This document shows, piece by piece, positions 43,258 to 53,520 of a stretch of DNA of 62,353 nucleotides. Numbering within the stretch: the first letter of the stretch is position 1; the number at the start of each line of letters is the position of its first letter. Source of the DNA: Acidobacteriota bacterium. Its GTDB lineage: Bacteria > Acidobacteriota > Terriglobia > Terriglobales > Acidobacteriaceae. Both the position numbers and the translations under genes were made by a program. The stretch covers positions 1-62,353 of the forward strand of contig JAJXZT010000030.1 of NCBI GenBank assembly GCA_021779935.1. Reading direction: 5' to 3'. The notes under the pieces were generated by a model. That model saw only the letters and a program-made list of their open reading frames with translations, ran no database searches and was not told the origin of the DNA.

Positions 43258-44280
43258 GTGAAAGTTTCTGACGTATTGCGGGCGTGGCGCCGTATCTTGG
43301 AAGGCCGCGTCCCCAGTCTCTCCATCGAGATCACGCGCGAGTGTCCACTTCGTTGTCCCGGATGCTATGCCTATCTCGATGGGCACCTTGGAGATCCTTC
43401 CACAACTCTCCGCGATCTTGCGGACTATCGTGGCGCTGAACTTGTCGAAGGCATCCTCCGCGTCGTCGACCAATATCAAACGCTTCATCTCTCGCTCGTC
43501 GGCGGAGATCCGCTCGTGCGCTATCGCGAGCTCGAAGCCCTGCTCCCCAGGCTTCTCCAGCGCGACCTTCATGTGCAGATTGTCACCAGCGCTTTCCGTC
43601 CCCTGCCAGAAAGCTGGGCCACGTATCGACGCCTCACCATTGCCGTAAGCATCGACGGCCTTCCGCCCGAGCACAACATTCGCCGCGCTCCCGCCACCTA
43701 CGATCGAATCCTCGCCAACATCCGCGGACATCACGTCACTGTCCACTGCACCATCACCTCGCCCATGATGCGCCAGCCGCGATATCTCGAACGCTTCCTG
43801 CATTTCTGGTCGGCAAACGAAAACACCGAGAAAATATGGATGAGTATTTTCACTCCTCAACAAGGCGAGAACTCTCCCGAATGCCTCACCCGCGAAGAGC
43901 GTGAGCGAGCCATCCGCGAATTGCTCGATCTGCGCCCCCGCTATCCCAAGCTCGACATGCCGGAAAGCCAGCTCAAGGAATTCCTCCATCCTCCAGCATC
44001 GCCTGCCCGTTGCATCTTTGCCCAGACCACCGCCACTATTTCAGCTGATCTCCGCACTCCCATTACGCCCTGTCAATTTGGCGGCACTCCCGACTGCTCG
44101 CAGTGCGGATGCGTCGCCTCCATGGGCCTCGCCGCCGTCGGACATCACAAGGTTCTCGGCCCTCTCACCGCCGGACACCTCTTCTTCCTCTCCAACGCCA
44201 TCGGCAAGCGTCTTCCCCGTCGCCAGCCCACCGCCCCTCCCCGTCGCGTCCCCGATCTTGTCCAGATTGGCAACGACTGA
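43258..44280 (+). CDS. Radical SAM protein with Cys-rich C-terminus
   Basis: 340 residues, starting at GTG 43258. The SAM-cluster motif CxxxCxxC is Cys29/33/36 (TRECPLRCPGC), followed by LHLSLVGGDPLVR, typical of radical SAM twitch-type enzymes. The C-terminal part has five cysteines (ARCIFAQT, TPCQFGGTPDCSQCGC), possibly a SPASM-like auxiliary cluster site. Substrate unknown. It ends 35 bp before selD on the same strand, so a role in selenium metabolism or modification is suggested but not shown. Confidence 0.85.
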   Translation: MKVSDVLRAWRRILEGRVPSLSIEITRECPLRCPGCYAYLDGHLGDPSTTLRDLADYRGAELVEGILRVVDQYQTLHLSLVGGDPLVRYRELEALLPRLLQRDLHVQIVTSAFRPLPESWATYRRLTIAVSIDGLPPEHNIRRAPATYDRILANIRGHHVTVHCTITSPMMRQPRYLERFLHFWSANENTEKIWMSIFTPQQGENSPECLTREERERAIRELLDLRPRYPKLDMPESQLKEFLHPPASPARCIFAQTTATISADLRTPITPCQFGGTPDCSQCGCVASMGLAAVGHHKVLGPLTAGHLFFLSNAIGKRLPRRQPTAPPRRVPDLVQIGND

Positions 44281-44315
44281 TCGCGTCTCGCATTCTCTAT
44301 GTAAAATGGATTGCA

Positions 44316-45362
44316 ATGTCTGATGTTAAAAAGGTCCGCCTCACTGAGACGGTCAAAGCCGCGGGTTGAGCCAGCAAGCTTAGTCCGGCGGTGCTGGACT
44401 CAGTGCTTGGGAAATTAGCCCGGCAACAAGACGCGAATGTCCTGGTTGGCTTCGACAAAGCCGACGACGCCGGAGTCTACCTTATCGCGCCTTCGCTCGC
44501 TCTCGTCCAGACCGTCGACTTCTTCACACCCATCGTCGACGACCCATTCACCTTCGGACAAATCGCCGCCACCAACGCTCTCAGCGATGTCTATGCCATG
44601 GGCGGTCGCCCCATCTCGTCGCTCGCCATGGTTTGCTTCCCCGAAAAGGGTGACCCCGAGATCCTCGAACAGGTCCTCGCCGGAGGCCTCAGCAAAATGA
44701 TTGAGGCCGGATGCACCGTCATTGGCGGCCACAGCATCCGCGATCCCGAACTCAAATTCGGTTACGCCGTCACCGGAACCATCGATCCCGCGCGCATCTT
44801 TACCAACTCCACCGCGCGTCCCGGCGACGCATTGGTCTTCACCAAGGCCATCGGCACCGGCGTCATCTCCACCGCCATCAAGCAGGCCAAGGCCGAGCCC
44901 GCGTGGATCGACGCCGCCACCGTATCCATGACCACGCTCAACAAGACCGCCTGCGAAGTCGCGCTCAAGTACGACCCCCACTCCATGACCGACGTCACCG
45001 GTTTCGGCGTCATCGGTCACTCCCGCGAAATGGCCCTCGGTTCGTCGGTCAGCCTGCGCCTCTTCGCCGAGAGAATCGTGCTTCTTCCCGGAGCCGTCGA
45101 ATGTGTCTGCGCCAAGTTCATCCCCGGCGGACTCAAGGCCAACCGCGAATTCGCCGAATGCATGGTGCACTACGAAGGCGATGTCTCCGCCGAGCGCCGC
45201 ACACTTCTCTTTGACCCGCAAACATCTGGCGGCCTGTTGATCTCTGTCTCTGCCAAGGACGCCGACGCCCTCGTCGCCGACCTCCGCGCCAACGGCATCC
45301 TCCACGCCGCCCGAATCGGCGAAGTTCACGCCTCCGACAAACCCGCCATCCACGTTGTATAG
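44316..45362 (+). CDS. selD: Selenide, water dikinase SelD, a selenoprotein with in-frame UGA
   Basis: 348 residues if the in-frame TGA at 44367-44369 is read as selenocysteine (Sec18). The preceding codons give VRLTETVKAAG and the following ASKLSPAVLDS, which align with the GAGCGCKISP active site of E. coli SelD, so Sec replaces the catalytic Cys. The rest is a full SelD: TVDFFTPIVDDPFTFG, ATNALSDVYAMGG, GGHSIRDPE, DVTGFGVIGH. It makes selenophosphate from selenide and ATP. A hairpin right after the TGA can serve as SECIS. A naive reading would start at GTG 44391 and lose the active site. Confidence 0.93.
44370..44400 (+). promoter_or_regulatory. Candidate bacterial SECIS hairpin in selD
   Basis: Starting one base after the TGA codon: GAG-CCAGCA pairs with TGCTGG-(A)CTC around a 14-15 base loop. 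The position and size fit a bacterial SECIS element, recognised by SelB. The conserved loop guanosine cannot be proved by eye. Confidence 0.65.
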
Positions 45363-45366
45363 GTAG

Positions 45367-45386
45367 GGCGCGGCTTTAGCCGCGCC
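45367..45386. repeat. REP-like palindrome after selD
   Basis: GGCGCGGC TTTA GCCGCGCC, a perfect 8-bp stem directly downstream of selD. On the plus strand it is followed by CAAAAGG, not a T-run, so it is more like an intergenic palindromic element than a classical terminator. Confidence 0.5.
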
Positions 45387-45474
45387 AAAAGGCCGGCGCC
45401 GCAGCATCTGCGGGTGCTCCACCCTGACCAGCGGGAAGTGTGGGAAATTGGCGACTCGGCGTGTGCGATTCCAG

Positions 45475-47088
45475 CTACGCCTCTGCTCTCCGCCGCGCCC
45501 GCCGCACCGCTTCGTGTCCGCCGATCCATGCAACGCCGAGCAACAGCAGTACGAACACAAACCAGAAGATTTGCATGGTGACCATGGCTTGGAAAATTAC
45601 ATGAACCAGCGGCGTCGATCCGAAGCTCATCAGCAGCAGATACAACTTGTAGTGCTGAATCTCCCCGGAAGATCGCAACGCCGACTCGTAGAGCGCAGCA
45701 AATGGTTCATACGCCACGACACACAACACGCACGACCCGACAAACGCCGCCACGGAGGCCCACAGCGTGACGACCGTTCGCCCGCCTATCCGTCTCATCG
45801 CCAGCCGCAAAACCATCAATAACAACACCACGAGTGATGCCGCCGCCAGCATCACGGCAATTTCTACCATCTGCGCGTTCCACGTCATCATGCCGTCAAG
45901 CTGGTAGAGCGACGAATCACTACGGTGTGCCAACGTGTCCTTCAATGCCTGTAATCGCGCCGCGAACAGCGCTGCATATTCACCTGAGAGTTCCGGTGTC
46001 GAGAGCCGATCATACGAAACCATCTCCACATAGCTGCCCATCATCCGTTCCAACTCGGTCTCGCCGGTTGTGTTTACTCGCTCGCCAAATGCGGCCACTT
46101 GCAGGTCACGCGCACGTTGCTCTGTGGGGCTGCCACTGGTATCCCGCACCGAATAGGTTGCGAAATTCACGACGTTTCCCAGGTCCAGCATTCCCTGGCG
46201 CGCGAGCGCGAACATCAACTCTTGCGGACCTGCCAGGTATCCCGCCTTTGCCGCCCACGTCATCAGTTTTGCGTACTCGTCACCGTAAGTCGTGAATTTC
46301 TTCGCTGTGATACCGCGCCACATGGTGCTCTTCCACGGCTCCATGGGATCCGCCGCGAGGGTTTTTCGAGTTCCGTACCAGTACAGCCTCGGTGTATTCG
46401 CTGCTTCAATCGGAGTCCAGTGCTTCACGGAGAAAGCCGCTTCTTGCACCAACACCGCCCCGTTGTCTCCGTCATCCTGCTCCGCACGTTTCAGAAGCTG
46501 CTCACTCGCCGGTGACTTTGCGTCGCGCAGCGCCAGTTGCGTGTACACCCAGGCACAGCTCCCGTCGATCTCCACTGCCGCATCGGCCGCCGCCAACGCG
46601 TCCGTGGGGTTCTTTTCCATCAGCGCGACAAACGTCAGCAGCCTCGCATTCTTTGTCGCCAGAGCCTTTTTCCTCCACTGCTCCACCTTCCGTTGCGAAG
46701 GCAGGATCGAGTTCATATTGCCTGAACGTACGAACAACCACGCGGTTCCCAGCACCTGCCGCCCGCTCGGCATCATCCAGAACGCCACCGACGTCACCGC
46801 CACAATCGCCACTGCGATCAAAGCTCTGCGCATCGACTTTTCCTTTCCCGCGAGCGCTCCAACCAACATGCGTTCGCCGCTTCGCAATCGAACCGCGACT
46901 CCGTCCAGTAGCCACTCCCACGCCAGTACCGCCGTGCAGCCCAGTGCCCAGCGCCAGGCATCCCAGCCCGACGCCGTGTACTCCGCCTCTGCCCGCATTG
47001 CTCGCGCCCACTCCTCCACCGAAGCCGGTGCCCATCGCACCGCCGCGTCCAGCAGGGAACACGCCCATCGACGCCCTCGGCCGCTCAT
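45475..47088 (-). CDS. PadR-linked membrane protein with periplasmic helical domain
   Basis: 537 residues from ATG 47088. The N-terminal segment (WAPASVEEWARAMRAEAEY...WRWALGCTAVLAWEWL) is the short domain often found in membrane proteins downstream of PadR genes in Acidobacteriota. A helix at ~87-105 follows, then a long soluble helical part with TPR-like segments (WVYTQLALRDAKSPASEQLLKRA), and three membrane helices in the last 140 residues. The start lies 1 bp after the PadR stop (TGAGATG), so translation is coupled. Function unknown, likely regulated by the PadR. Confidence 0.75.
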   Translation of the reverse strand: MSGRGRRWACSLLDAAVRWAPASVEEWARAMRAEAEYTASGWDAWRWALGCTAVLAWEWLLDGVAVRLRSGERMLVGALAGKEKSMRRALIAVAIVAVTSVAFWMMPSGRQVLGTAWLFVRSGNMNSILPSQRKVEQWRKKALATKNARLLTFVALMEKNPTDALAAADAAVEIDGSCAWVYTQLALRDAKSPASEQLLKRAEQDDGDNGAVLVQEAAFSVKHWTPIEAANTPRLYWYGTRKTLAADPMEPWKSTMWRGITAKKFTTYGDEYAKLMTWAAKAGYLAGPQELMFALARQGMLDLGNVVNFATYSVRDTSGSPTEQRARDLQVAAFGERVNTTGETELERMMGSYVEMVSYDRLSTPELSGEYAALFAARLQALKDTLAHRSDSSLYQLDGMMTWNAQMVEIAVMLAAASLVVLLLMVLRLAMRRIGGRTVVTLWASVAAFVGSCVLCVVAYEPFAALYESALRSSGEIQHYKLYLLLMSFGSTPLVHVIFQAMVTMQIFWFVFVLLLLGVAWIGGHEAVRRARRRAEA

Positions 47089-47089
47089 C

Positions 47090-47407
47090 TCATGCACCGC
47101 CTTCGTGCGCACTCGGCTTCAGGACGAAACCGCGATTTTGCCCCGCAGTTACCATCTCTCTCGCCGCCCGCGCACCCTCCGCCGAGAGCCGGTACATGTG
47201 TCGCGCCGGCCGCCCTGGCTCCGACTGCTCCCAGCGCGTCATCAGCCAGCCCCGGTCAGTCAGTCGCATCAGCACCGGGTACAGGGTTCCGGATTTCAAT
47301 CCTGTCTCGCGGCTGAGGTCATACCCGTAGCGCCACTGCCCCGGCGCCTCCAGCAGTGCCTCCAGCACAAAAACCGTCTGCTTCGAAATTCGTATCATCT
47401 CCGTCAT
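47090..47407 (-). CDS. PadR-family transcriptional regulator
   Basis: 105 residues from ATG 47407 (47398 is also possible). Winged helix with the PadR signatures: SKQTVFVLEALLEAPGQWRYGYDLSRETGLKSGTLYPVLMRL and a Y/W-rich wing ending RHMYRLSAEGARAA. It is short, without the long C-terminal dimerisation helix of some PadRs. It is coupled to the downstream membrane protein and has a strong promoter with a 12-bp TA palindrome. Confidence 0.9.
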   Translation of the reverse strand: MTEMIRISKQTVFVLEALLEAPGQWRYGYDLSRETGLKSGTLYPVLMRLTDRGWLMTRWEQSEPGRPARHMYRLSAEGARAAREMVTAGQNRGFVLKPSAHEGGA

Positions 47408-47418
47408 CGGGCGCAACT

Positions 47419-47444
47419 CTATATATATAGACTTACAATGTCAA
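47419..47444 (-). promoter_or_regulatory. padR promoter with TA palindrome operator
   Basis: On the minus strand TTGACA (47439-47444), then the perfect palindrome CTATATATATAG (47419-47430) that overlaps the expected -10 (TATAGA at 15 bp, TAGAGT at 17 bp). The site lies 12 bp before the padR ATG, well placed for autorepression. Confidence 0.6.
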
Positions 47445-47494
47445 GTTCCAACCCTCTTGGGGTCGGCCCCAGCATTTCAATTCGGCAATCCTCA

Positions 47495-47513
47495 AATCCG
47501 GCAATTCGAAAAT
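47495..47513. repeat. AATCCGGCAATTCG repeat, copy 1
   Basis: AATCCGGCAATTCGAAAAT; the same 19 bases recur at 55121-55139 in another intergenic space. Confidence 0.7.
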
Positions 47514-47645
47514 TCTCTTTCGGTCCCTTCCCCAAATGACCACCCATCTGTGTTTTCCAGCACATAGCTCCGTGATATAGGTCGTTACATGGTAACCACG
47601 TTCGTGCTATCTTTCTTTCATCGCGACCTCCCCCAGGAAGCACAC

Positions 47646-47954
47646 ATGGAAAATGGGCTCCAGGTAAGCTGCGTGGTACGCGGACACTCTTCCGCGCCTC
47701 ACCAGCAGATCGAAGCAGTTGGTGGCGAGACGCGCGACGGCGTCCACTGGTACATCTCCCACGAACTCGCCATCGAAGGCGCCGAAGCTCGCCGTTGGAA
47801 TTTTTATCTCCTCGACGCCGCTGGCCGCCGCATCGATCTCGTCGTTGCCACCGCTCCTTCCGGCGAAAAATATCTCAAGGCCTCCACCGACCACGACGAG
47901 CCTGACGCTCTTCTCCACCTCCGCACCGTCGAGCCCGAACTTCACGCCGTGTAA
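47646..47954 (+). CDS. DUF3892-like small protein
   Basis: 102 residues from ATG 47646 (AGGAAG upstream). The opening VSCVVRGHSSAPHQQIEAVGG followed by DGVHWYISHELAIEGAEA fits the short DUF3892 pattern (I-x-I/V ... H-x-I-x-x-I/V-G-G ... W). The C-terminal part (IDLVVATAPSGEKYLKAS) continues as a beta-rich domain. Function unknown; probably cytoplasmic. Confidence 0.65.
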   Translation: MENGLQVSCVVRGHSSAPHQQIEAVGGETRDGVHWYISHELAIEGAEARRWNFYLLDAAGRRIDLVVATAPSGEKYLKASTDHDEPDALLHLRTVEPELHAV

Positions 47955-48009
47955 GCGCCGCCATCAAACCGTCGCATCCCGGCGCGGTCTGCACTAGAAT
48001 GGCGCTTCC

Positions 48010-48366
48010 ATGTCCCGCATCATTTTTATCGCGCTCATCGTTCTCAGTTGCCTGTTGATCAGCACCGTCCTCCTTCAGACCGGACACGTGTGGCTGATCG
48101 CCGTCATCGTCATCTTGTCTACTTTTTCGGTGATCATGGTTCTCCGCGCGATTCCCCCATCCCCCGCGCTGCACGACTCTAAGTCGAAGGCCAGCCGCTA
48201 TCTCGGATGGTTCTATCTCCTCGGTGCCGTCGCCGTTCTTTTTTTCATCGACTGGCGACATCCCTTCCAGCAGAAGACCGTCCTGGCTCTTGCCGCTTCC
48301 GCATTTCTCGTCTGGGCGCGTTTCCGCCTTACCCGCCGCCCCTCCAGCGACTCCGGCGAGGAATAA
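48010..48366 (+). CDS. Small multi-pass membrane protein
   Basis: 118 residues with four hydrophobic helices (about 3-22, 27-46, 63-80, 88-102), short basic loops and an acidic end (SDSGEE). Probably an inner-membrane protein. It is convergent with ftsH and shares its terminator region. No family recognised. Confidence 0.6.
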   Translation: MSRIIFIALIVLSCLLISTVLLQTGHVWLIAVIVILSTFSVIMVLRAIPPSPALHDSKSKASRYLGWFYLLGAVAVLFFIDWRHPFQQKTVLALAASAFLVWARFRLTRRPSSDSGEE

Positions 48367-48376
48367 TCTTTCGCAC

Positions 48377-48405
48377 AAAAAAAAGGGGCGACCCGAAGGC
48401 CGCCC
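48377..48405 (-). terminator. Rho-independent terminator of ftsH
   Basis: Minus strand: GGGCGGCC-TTCG-GGTCGCCC, a stable UUCG tetraloop hairpin with one mismatch, followed by eight T. It lies 22 bp past the FtsH stop. Confidence 0.9.
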
Positions 48406-48426
48406 ACTGACTTTCAACCAAACTTC

Positions 48427-50343
<1,917 letters not shown>

Positions 50344-50641
50344 AAACTCTCCTCAACTGTGGGCAACAATCCACTACCAGTGGCGCCCTCGCAGCATTAG
50401 ATGCCCGGGTTACCCCACCGATGTACCGATTTTCACCCAACTTAGATTGTACCCGTTTTCAGTAGGAAAGCACGTGGCACGCCAACCCCCGTCGCCCATA
50501 AGTAACCTGCTTCCCATCTCTCTTCGGGATGGCCCACATTGGCTACAAAACCGGTCCCACATAGTCTTAGACACCAAACTCCAGCCAATGGATTCGGTCA
50601 TACGCCATCCAAATCGTACGAATCACCGCCAATGTCCCAAT
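50344..50641. promoter_or_regulatory. Intergenic region upstream of ftsH
   Basis: About 300 bp between the ftsH start and the terminator of the next gene. It should hold the ftsH promoter. TACAAT at 50446-50451 (minus) is a fair -10 but has no matching -35. Nothing else stands out. Confidence 0.35.
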
Positions 50642-50666
50642 AAAAAACCGGCCCATTCAGGCCGGT
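50642..50666 (-). terminator. Terminator of the nitronate-monooxygenase-like gene
   Basis: Minus strand: ACCGGCC-TGAATG-GGCCGGT followed by TTTTT. Located 34 bp after the stop at 50701. Confidence 0.85.
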
Positions 50667-50700
50667 TCAACTCTTCAACTCCTGTGAAAGACCGCTCCGG

Positions 50701-52203
50701 TCACACCGTCGCAACGGCGGCTACTTCGAGCTCCGGTTCGGCCACCAGGTCCCTGATCTCGGCCGCGGTCTCGTCCATGGCAACCCCTTCCAGCAATGCC
50801 CGGATCACGTCCTCAGCCCCGTAGCTTTCGGCGCCCTCGGGCAAGAACCGCGCCACTCCCGCCAAATCGTCCCCGGCAGTCACCAGTCCTTCTTCCCGAT
50901 AGTCATTTGCCCGCATCTGTTCCATGCCAATATTGGCCAGCAGGCAATTGCACAGGCATTTCTTTCCTTCTGTATCTTCCGCGCGTCCGCCCTTTGCCAC
51001 ATAGGTCGCCACCGGTTCCGCCGGACACCGGTAATCAATCTTGCCCTCGGCCGTACGGTAGATCTCCCGCAGGTGGCCCACGTCGCACACCCGTTTTCGC
51101 TCTTCGTACACCTTCAGCTCTGAGTTTGACCCCGCCAACTGTGCGGCTTTGAACGGGAATCCCGTCGGGGAACTATGCGGATCGGTAAACACCTTCGCCA
51201 CGCCCGCCCGCGAATCCGCCAGCAGACGTTGCTTGTAATCCTCGCGCAGTCCCGACTCTCTGCAGAATGCAAACGCCGTTCCCACCTGTATGCCGGCCGC
51301 TCCCAGCGCCAGGGCTTCTTTCAACTTCTCCGCCGTGCCGAATCCCCCTGCCAGCCAGAACGGCAACCCCATCGCGCACATTTTCGTCAGGTCCACTTCA
51401 TCCCGAACCCCGTAAACCGGTTCGCCCGACTCGCTCAGCGGCGGCTTTCCGCGTGGTGGAGCGTTATGCCCTCCCGCCGTCGGTCCTTCAATCACGAATC
51501 CGTCCACCCGCCCGTTTGCCTTCTTCACCATCGTCGTTGCCAGCGTGTTCGACGCAATAATCGCCAAAAATTTCGGCCGCTTCAGGCTGCCCAGCTCGAA
51601 CTCTATGTAGGCGCGCGGATCGAACTTTGATACCGTCACCTCTCCCGCTTCCGCGCCATTCACATACAGCGGATACTCCGCCGCCTCGTGATTCGCCAGC
51701 AGGTCCATCGCCCCCGGAATATTCAGCGGAATTCCCGCGCCCATCAGCACATAATCCACGCCCGCCAGCATCGCTCCATAGAGCGACGGCAGATGCGGCA
51801 ACTGAATTTTTTCCAGGTAATTGATTCCAACCGGATGAGAGTGTCCCTGCTTGGCCAGCCAGACTTCCACAAAATTGCCCGCGATGCAGAGTTCGTCGAT
51901 CTCGCGGCGTCCATCTTTGTGATGCATGCGCAGGTTGGCATAAGCCGCGCCCGCGGCCTTGCCGCCCGCAATGTAGTAGCGCTTCAGGATGCGTTCGGCC
52001 ATGGCGCGAAACGGAAACGCGTCCAACCCCGCGCGCATGTGTCCGCCTTCGTCCCCGTCCTGCAGACGCCGAGCCAGGATCACATCCAGTGCCGTTCCCG
52101 ACACCACGCCCAGTTGCCCCAATTGCGAGACAGCGCGCGCCAGTCGCCAGTTCGAGACGCCCGCGCCCATCCCACCCTGAATCACCTTCGGATCACAATG
52201 CAT
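50701..52203 (-). CDS. Nitronate monooxygenase/PfaD-like flavoprotein
   Basis: 500 residues, TIM-barrel of the 2-nitropropane dioxygenase family: IQGGMGAGVSNWRLARAV at the start, VDGFVIEGPTAGGHNAPPR, WLAGGFGTAEKLKEALALGAAGIQVGTAFAFC for FMN phosphate binding. It is longer than typical Nmo (~330 residues) and has a Cys-rich C-terminal domain (YRCPAEPV, KKCLCNCLLANIG), like the larger PfaD-type or uncharacterised group. Enoyl reduction or nitronate oxidation are both possible. Monocistronic with its own terminator. Confidence 0.82.
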   Translation of the reverse strand: MHCDPKVIQGGMGAGVSNWRLARAVSQLGQLGVVSGTALDVILARRLQDGDEGGHMRAGLDAFPFRAMAERILKRYYIAGGKAAGAAYANLRMHHKDGRREIDELCIAGNFVEVWLAKQGHSHPVGINYLEKIQLPHLPSLYGAMLAGVDYVLMGAGIPLNIPGAMDLLANHEAAEYPLYVNGAEAGEVTVSKFDPRAYIEFELGSLKRPKFLAIIASNTLATTMVKKANGRVDGFVIEGPTAGGHNAPPRGKPPLSESGEPVYGVRDEVDLTKMCAMGLPFWLAGGFGTAEKLKEALALGAAGIQVGTAFAFCRESGLREDYKQRLLADSRAGVAKVFTDPHSSPTGFPFKAAQLAGSNSELKVYEERKRVCDVGHLREIYRTAEGKIDYRCPAEPVATYVAKGGRAEDTEGKKCLCNCLLANIGMEQMRANDYREEGLVTAGDDLAGVARFLPEGAESYGAEDVIRALLEGVAMDETAAEIRDLVAEPELEVAAVATV

Positions 52204-52380
52204 GACCCTTTAATTCTTTCAGGGAAGCCCCGCGCCCATTGTCACAGTTATGTATTAGTAGTGCGGCAGTATTTACACGTACGAATACCCCATTCAGGCC
52301 GCCTTTGCCCGTGTGGGGTGATTGCTTTTGCTCTTGTTTCTGGCTCAGCCGCTCAGTAGCTTAGCAGCTTCTTTCCAGCC

Positions 52381-52932
52381 TTACTCCCCGCCCAGAACCC
52401 CGCCCGCAATCACATGGGGCAAGTTCCGGTTCAGGTCAGGATCGCCAAGCCCGTAGCCCATCACCGGCGTTTCTTCAATCAGGAACCCGAAGTAATCCGG
52501 TTGCAGGGAAACTCTGCGCGACGAGTGTTTATCGAGCAGCGCCGCGATCTTCACCGAGGCCGCCCCGCGCGTCAGGAAGTTCCGCATCAGGAACTCCGTC
52601 GTAATGCCCGATTGCAGGATCCCCTCAATCAGCAGTACGTCCGCTCCATGCACATCGACCTCGGGACTGTAGAAGATCTCCGTCGTCTCGATGTTCCGTT
52701 CCAACTTTTCGCGGAAGTAGGGTTTTACAAACTGGCAGACCACCGGCACCTCTAGCGAGCGCACCAGATCCGCCATAAAGATGAAAGCGTTTTCCAGCAC
52801 GCACACCGCGTAAATCGTCTTGCCCGTGTAATCGTCGGAAATCTGACGGGCAATATCGCGCACTCGCCGCTGAATCTGCTCGGCGCTCACAATCACCTTC
52901 GGACTTTTGGGAACTGCGTTCTGGGTTTCCAT
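52381..52932 (-). CDS. HPRT-like phosphoribosyltransferase with rewritten PRPP loop
   Basis: 183 residues from ATG 52932 (AAGGTG upstream). The fold and length match hypoxanthine phosphoribosyltransferase, and the C-terminal half is well conserved (KIAALLDKHSSRRV, DYFGFLIEETPVMGYGLGDPD). The PRPP motif normally reads VEDIIDSG/TG-x-T; here it is IEGILQSGITT (residues 102-112), so the two acidic residues, including the catalytic base, are Gly104 and Gln107. The PPi loop LLRGS is also changed (VLENAF). It may be inactive or act on something else; a salvage role should not be assumed. Confidence 0.75.
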   Translation of the reverse strand: METQNAVPKSPKVIVSAEQIQRRVRDIARQISDDYTGKTIYAVCVLENAFIFMADLVRSLEVPVVCQFVKPYFREKLERNIETTEIFYSPEVDVHGADVLLIEGILQSGITTEFLMRNFLTRGAASVKIAALLDKHSSRRVSLQPDYFGFLIEETPVMGYGLGDPDLNRNLPHVIAGGVLGGE

Positions 52933-53190
52933 CACCTTGGCCTATCCTACCGCGTATATGCAACCTTCGGAGTGATTTCTTGATTCCCAATCTTACTCCA
53001 CGGTAACAACGCGGGGCCCTTCGTTGCCCGTCCTTGCCTTGCCGCGCACCCTTCCCGCGCGGCCCGTGCGGGCCTCCTCTGCTCGCTTGCGGCCGGGACG
53101 TCTGCCTTCGCATTGGATTTTCTTGTCTGCCGGGTGCCCCGCGTTCGCGGCCCTCTTTTGGCCAATAACGTGGGATGCAAAAGGTAGGTA

Positions 53191-53412
53191 CTACTGGTCT
53201 TTGCGGTAGAGAAGATCGCGCATCGCCTTCCGCCTGGCCTCGTTCACTTCGCTCGCAGCCTTGCGTTCGTCGGCGTCCAGTCGATGCGTGGCGCTGGAGT
53301 CCGTTGCGTCGGGACTGCTGCACTCTGGACAGCGGTTGGCAAAGCCCGGTTTATCGGGCTTCAACTCAAACTCTTCGCCGCAGACGGCACAAACTTTGAT
53401 CGGAAAAAGCAT
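53191..53412 (-). CDS. Small zinc-ribbon protein
   Basis: 73 residues from ATG 53412 (53418 is also possible). Two CxxC pairs form a zinc ribbon: VCAVCGEEFEL and RCPECSSPD, then a charged helical tail (DADERKAASEVNEARRKAMRDLLYRKDQ). Such small proteins may bind nucleic acid or protein partners. It is the upstream neighbour of hpt-like, 260 bp away, on the same strand. Function unknown. Confidence 0.65.
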   Translation of the reverse strand: MLFPIKVCAVCGEEFELKPDKPGFANRCPECSSPDATDSSATHRLDADERKAASEVNEARRKAMRDLLYRKDQ

Positions 53413-53520
53413 TCGCATCCATGATAAAACAGCCGATCCATTTTGGTGAACAGCACCCTCCGGTCACTGTGCCCATCGCGCATTCAGGGGATTCCTGACA
53501 GTCCGGCGATTTCTCTGCAG

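Noticed and set aside
44391-45362. SelD starting at GTG 44391
   Set aside because: This start removes the active-site segment and the lysine after it; the upstream frame with TGA aligns with SelD.
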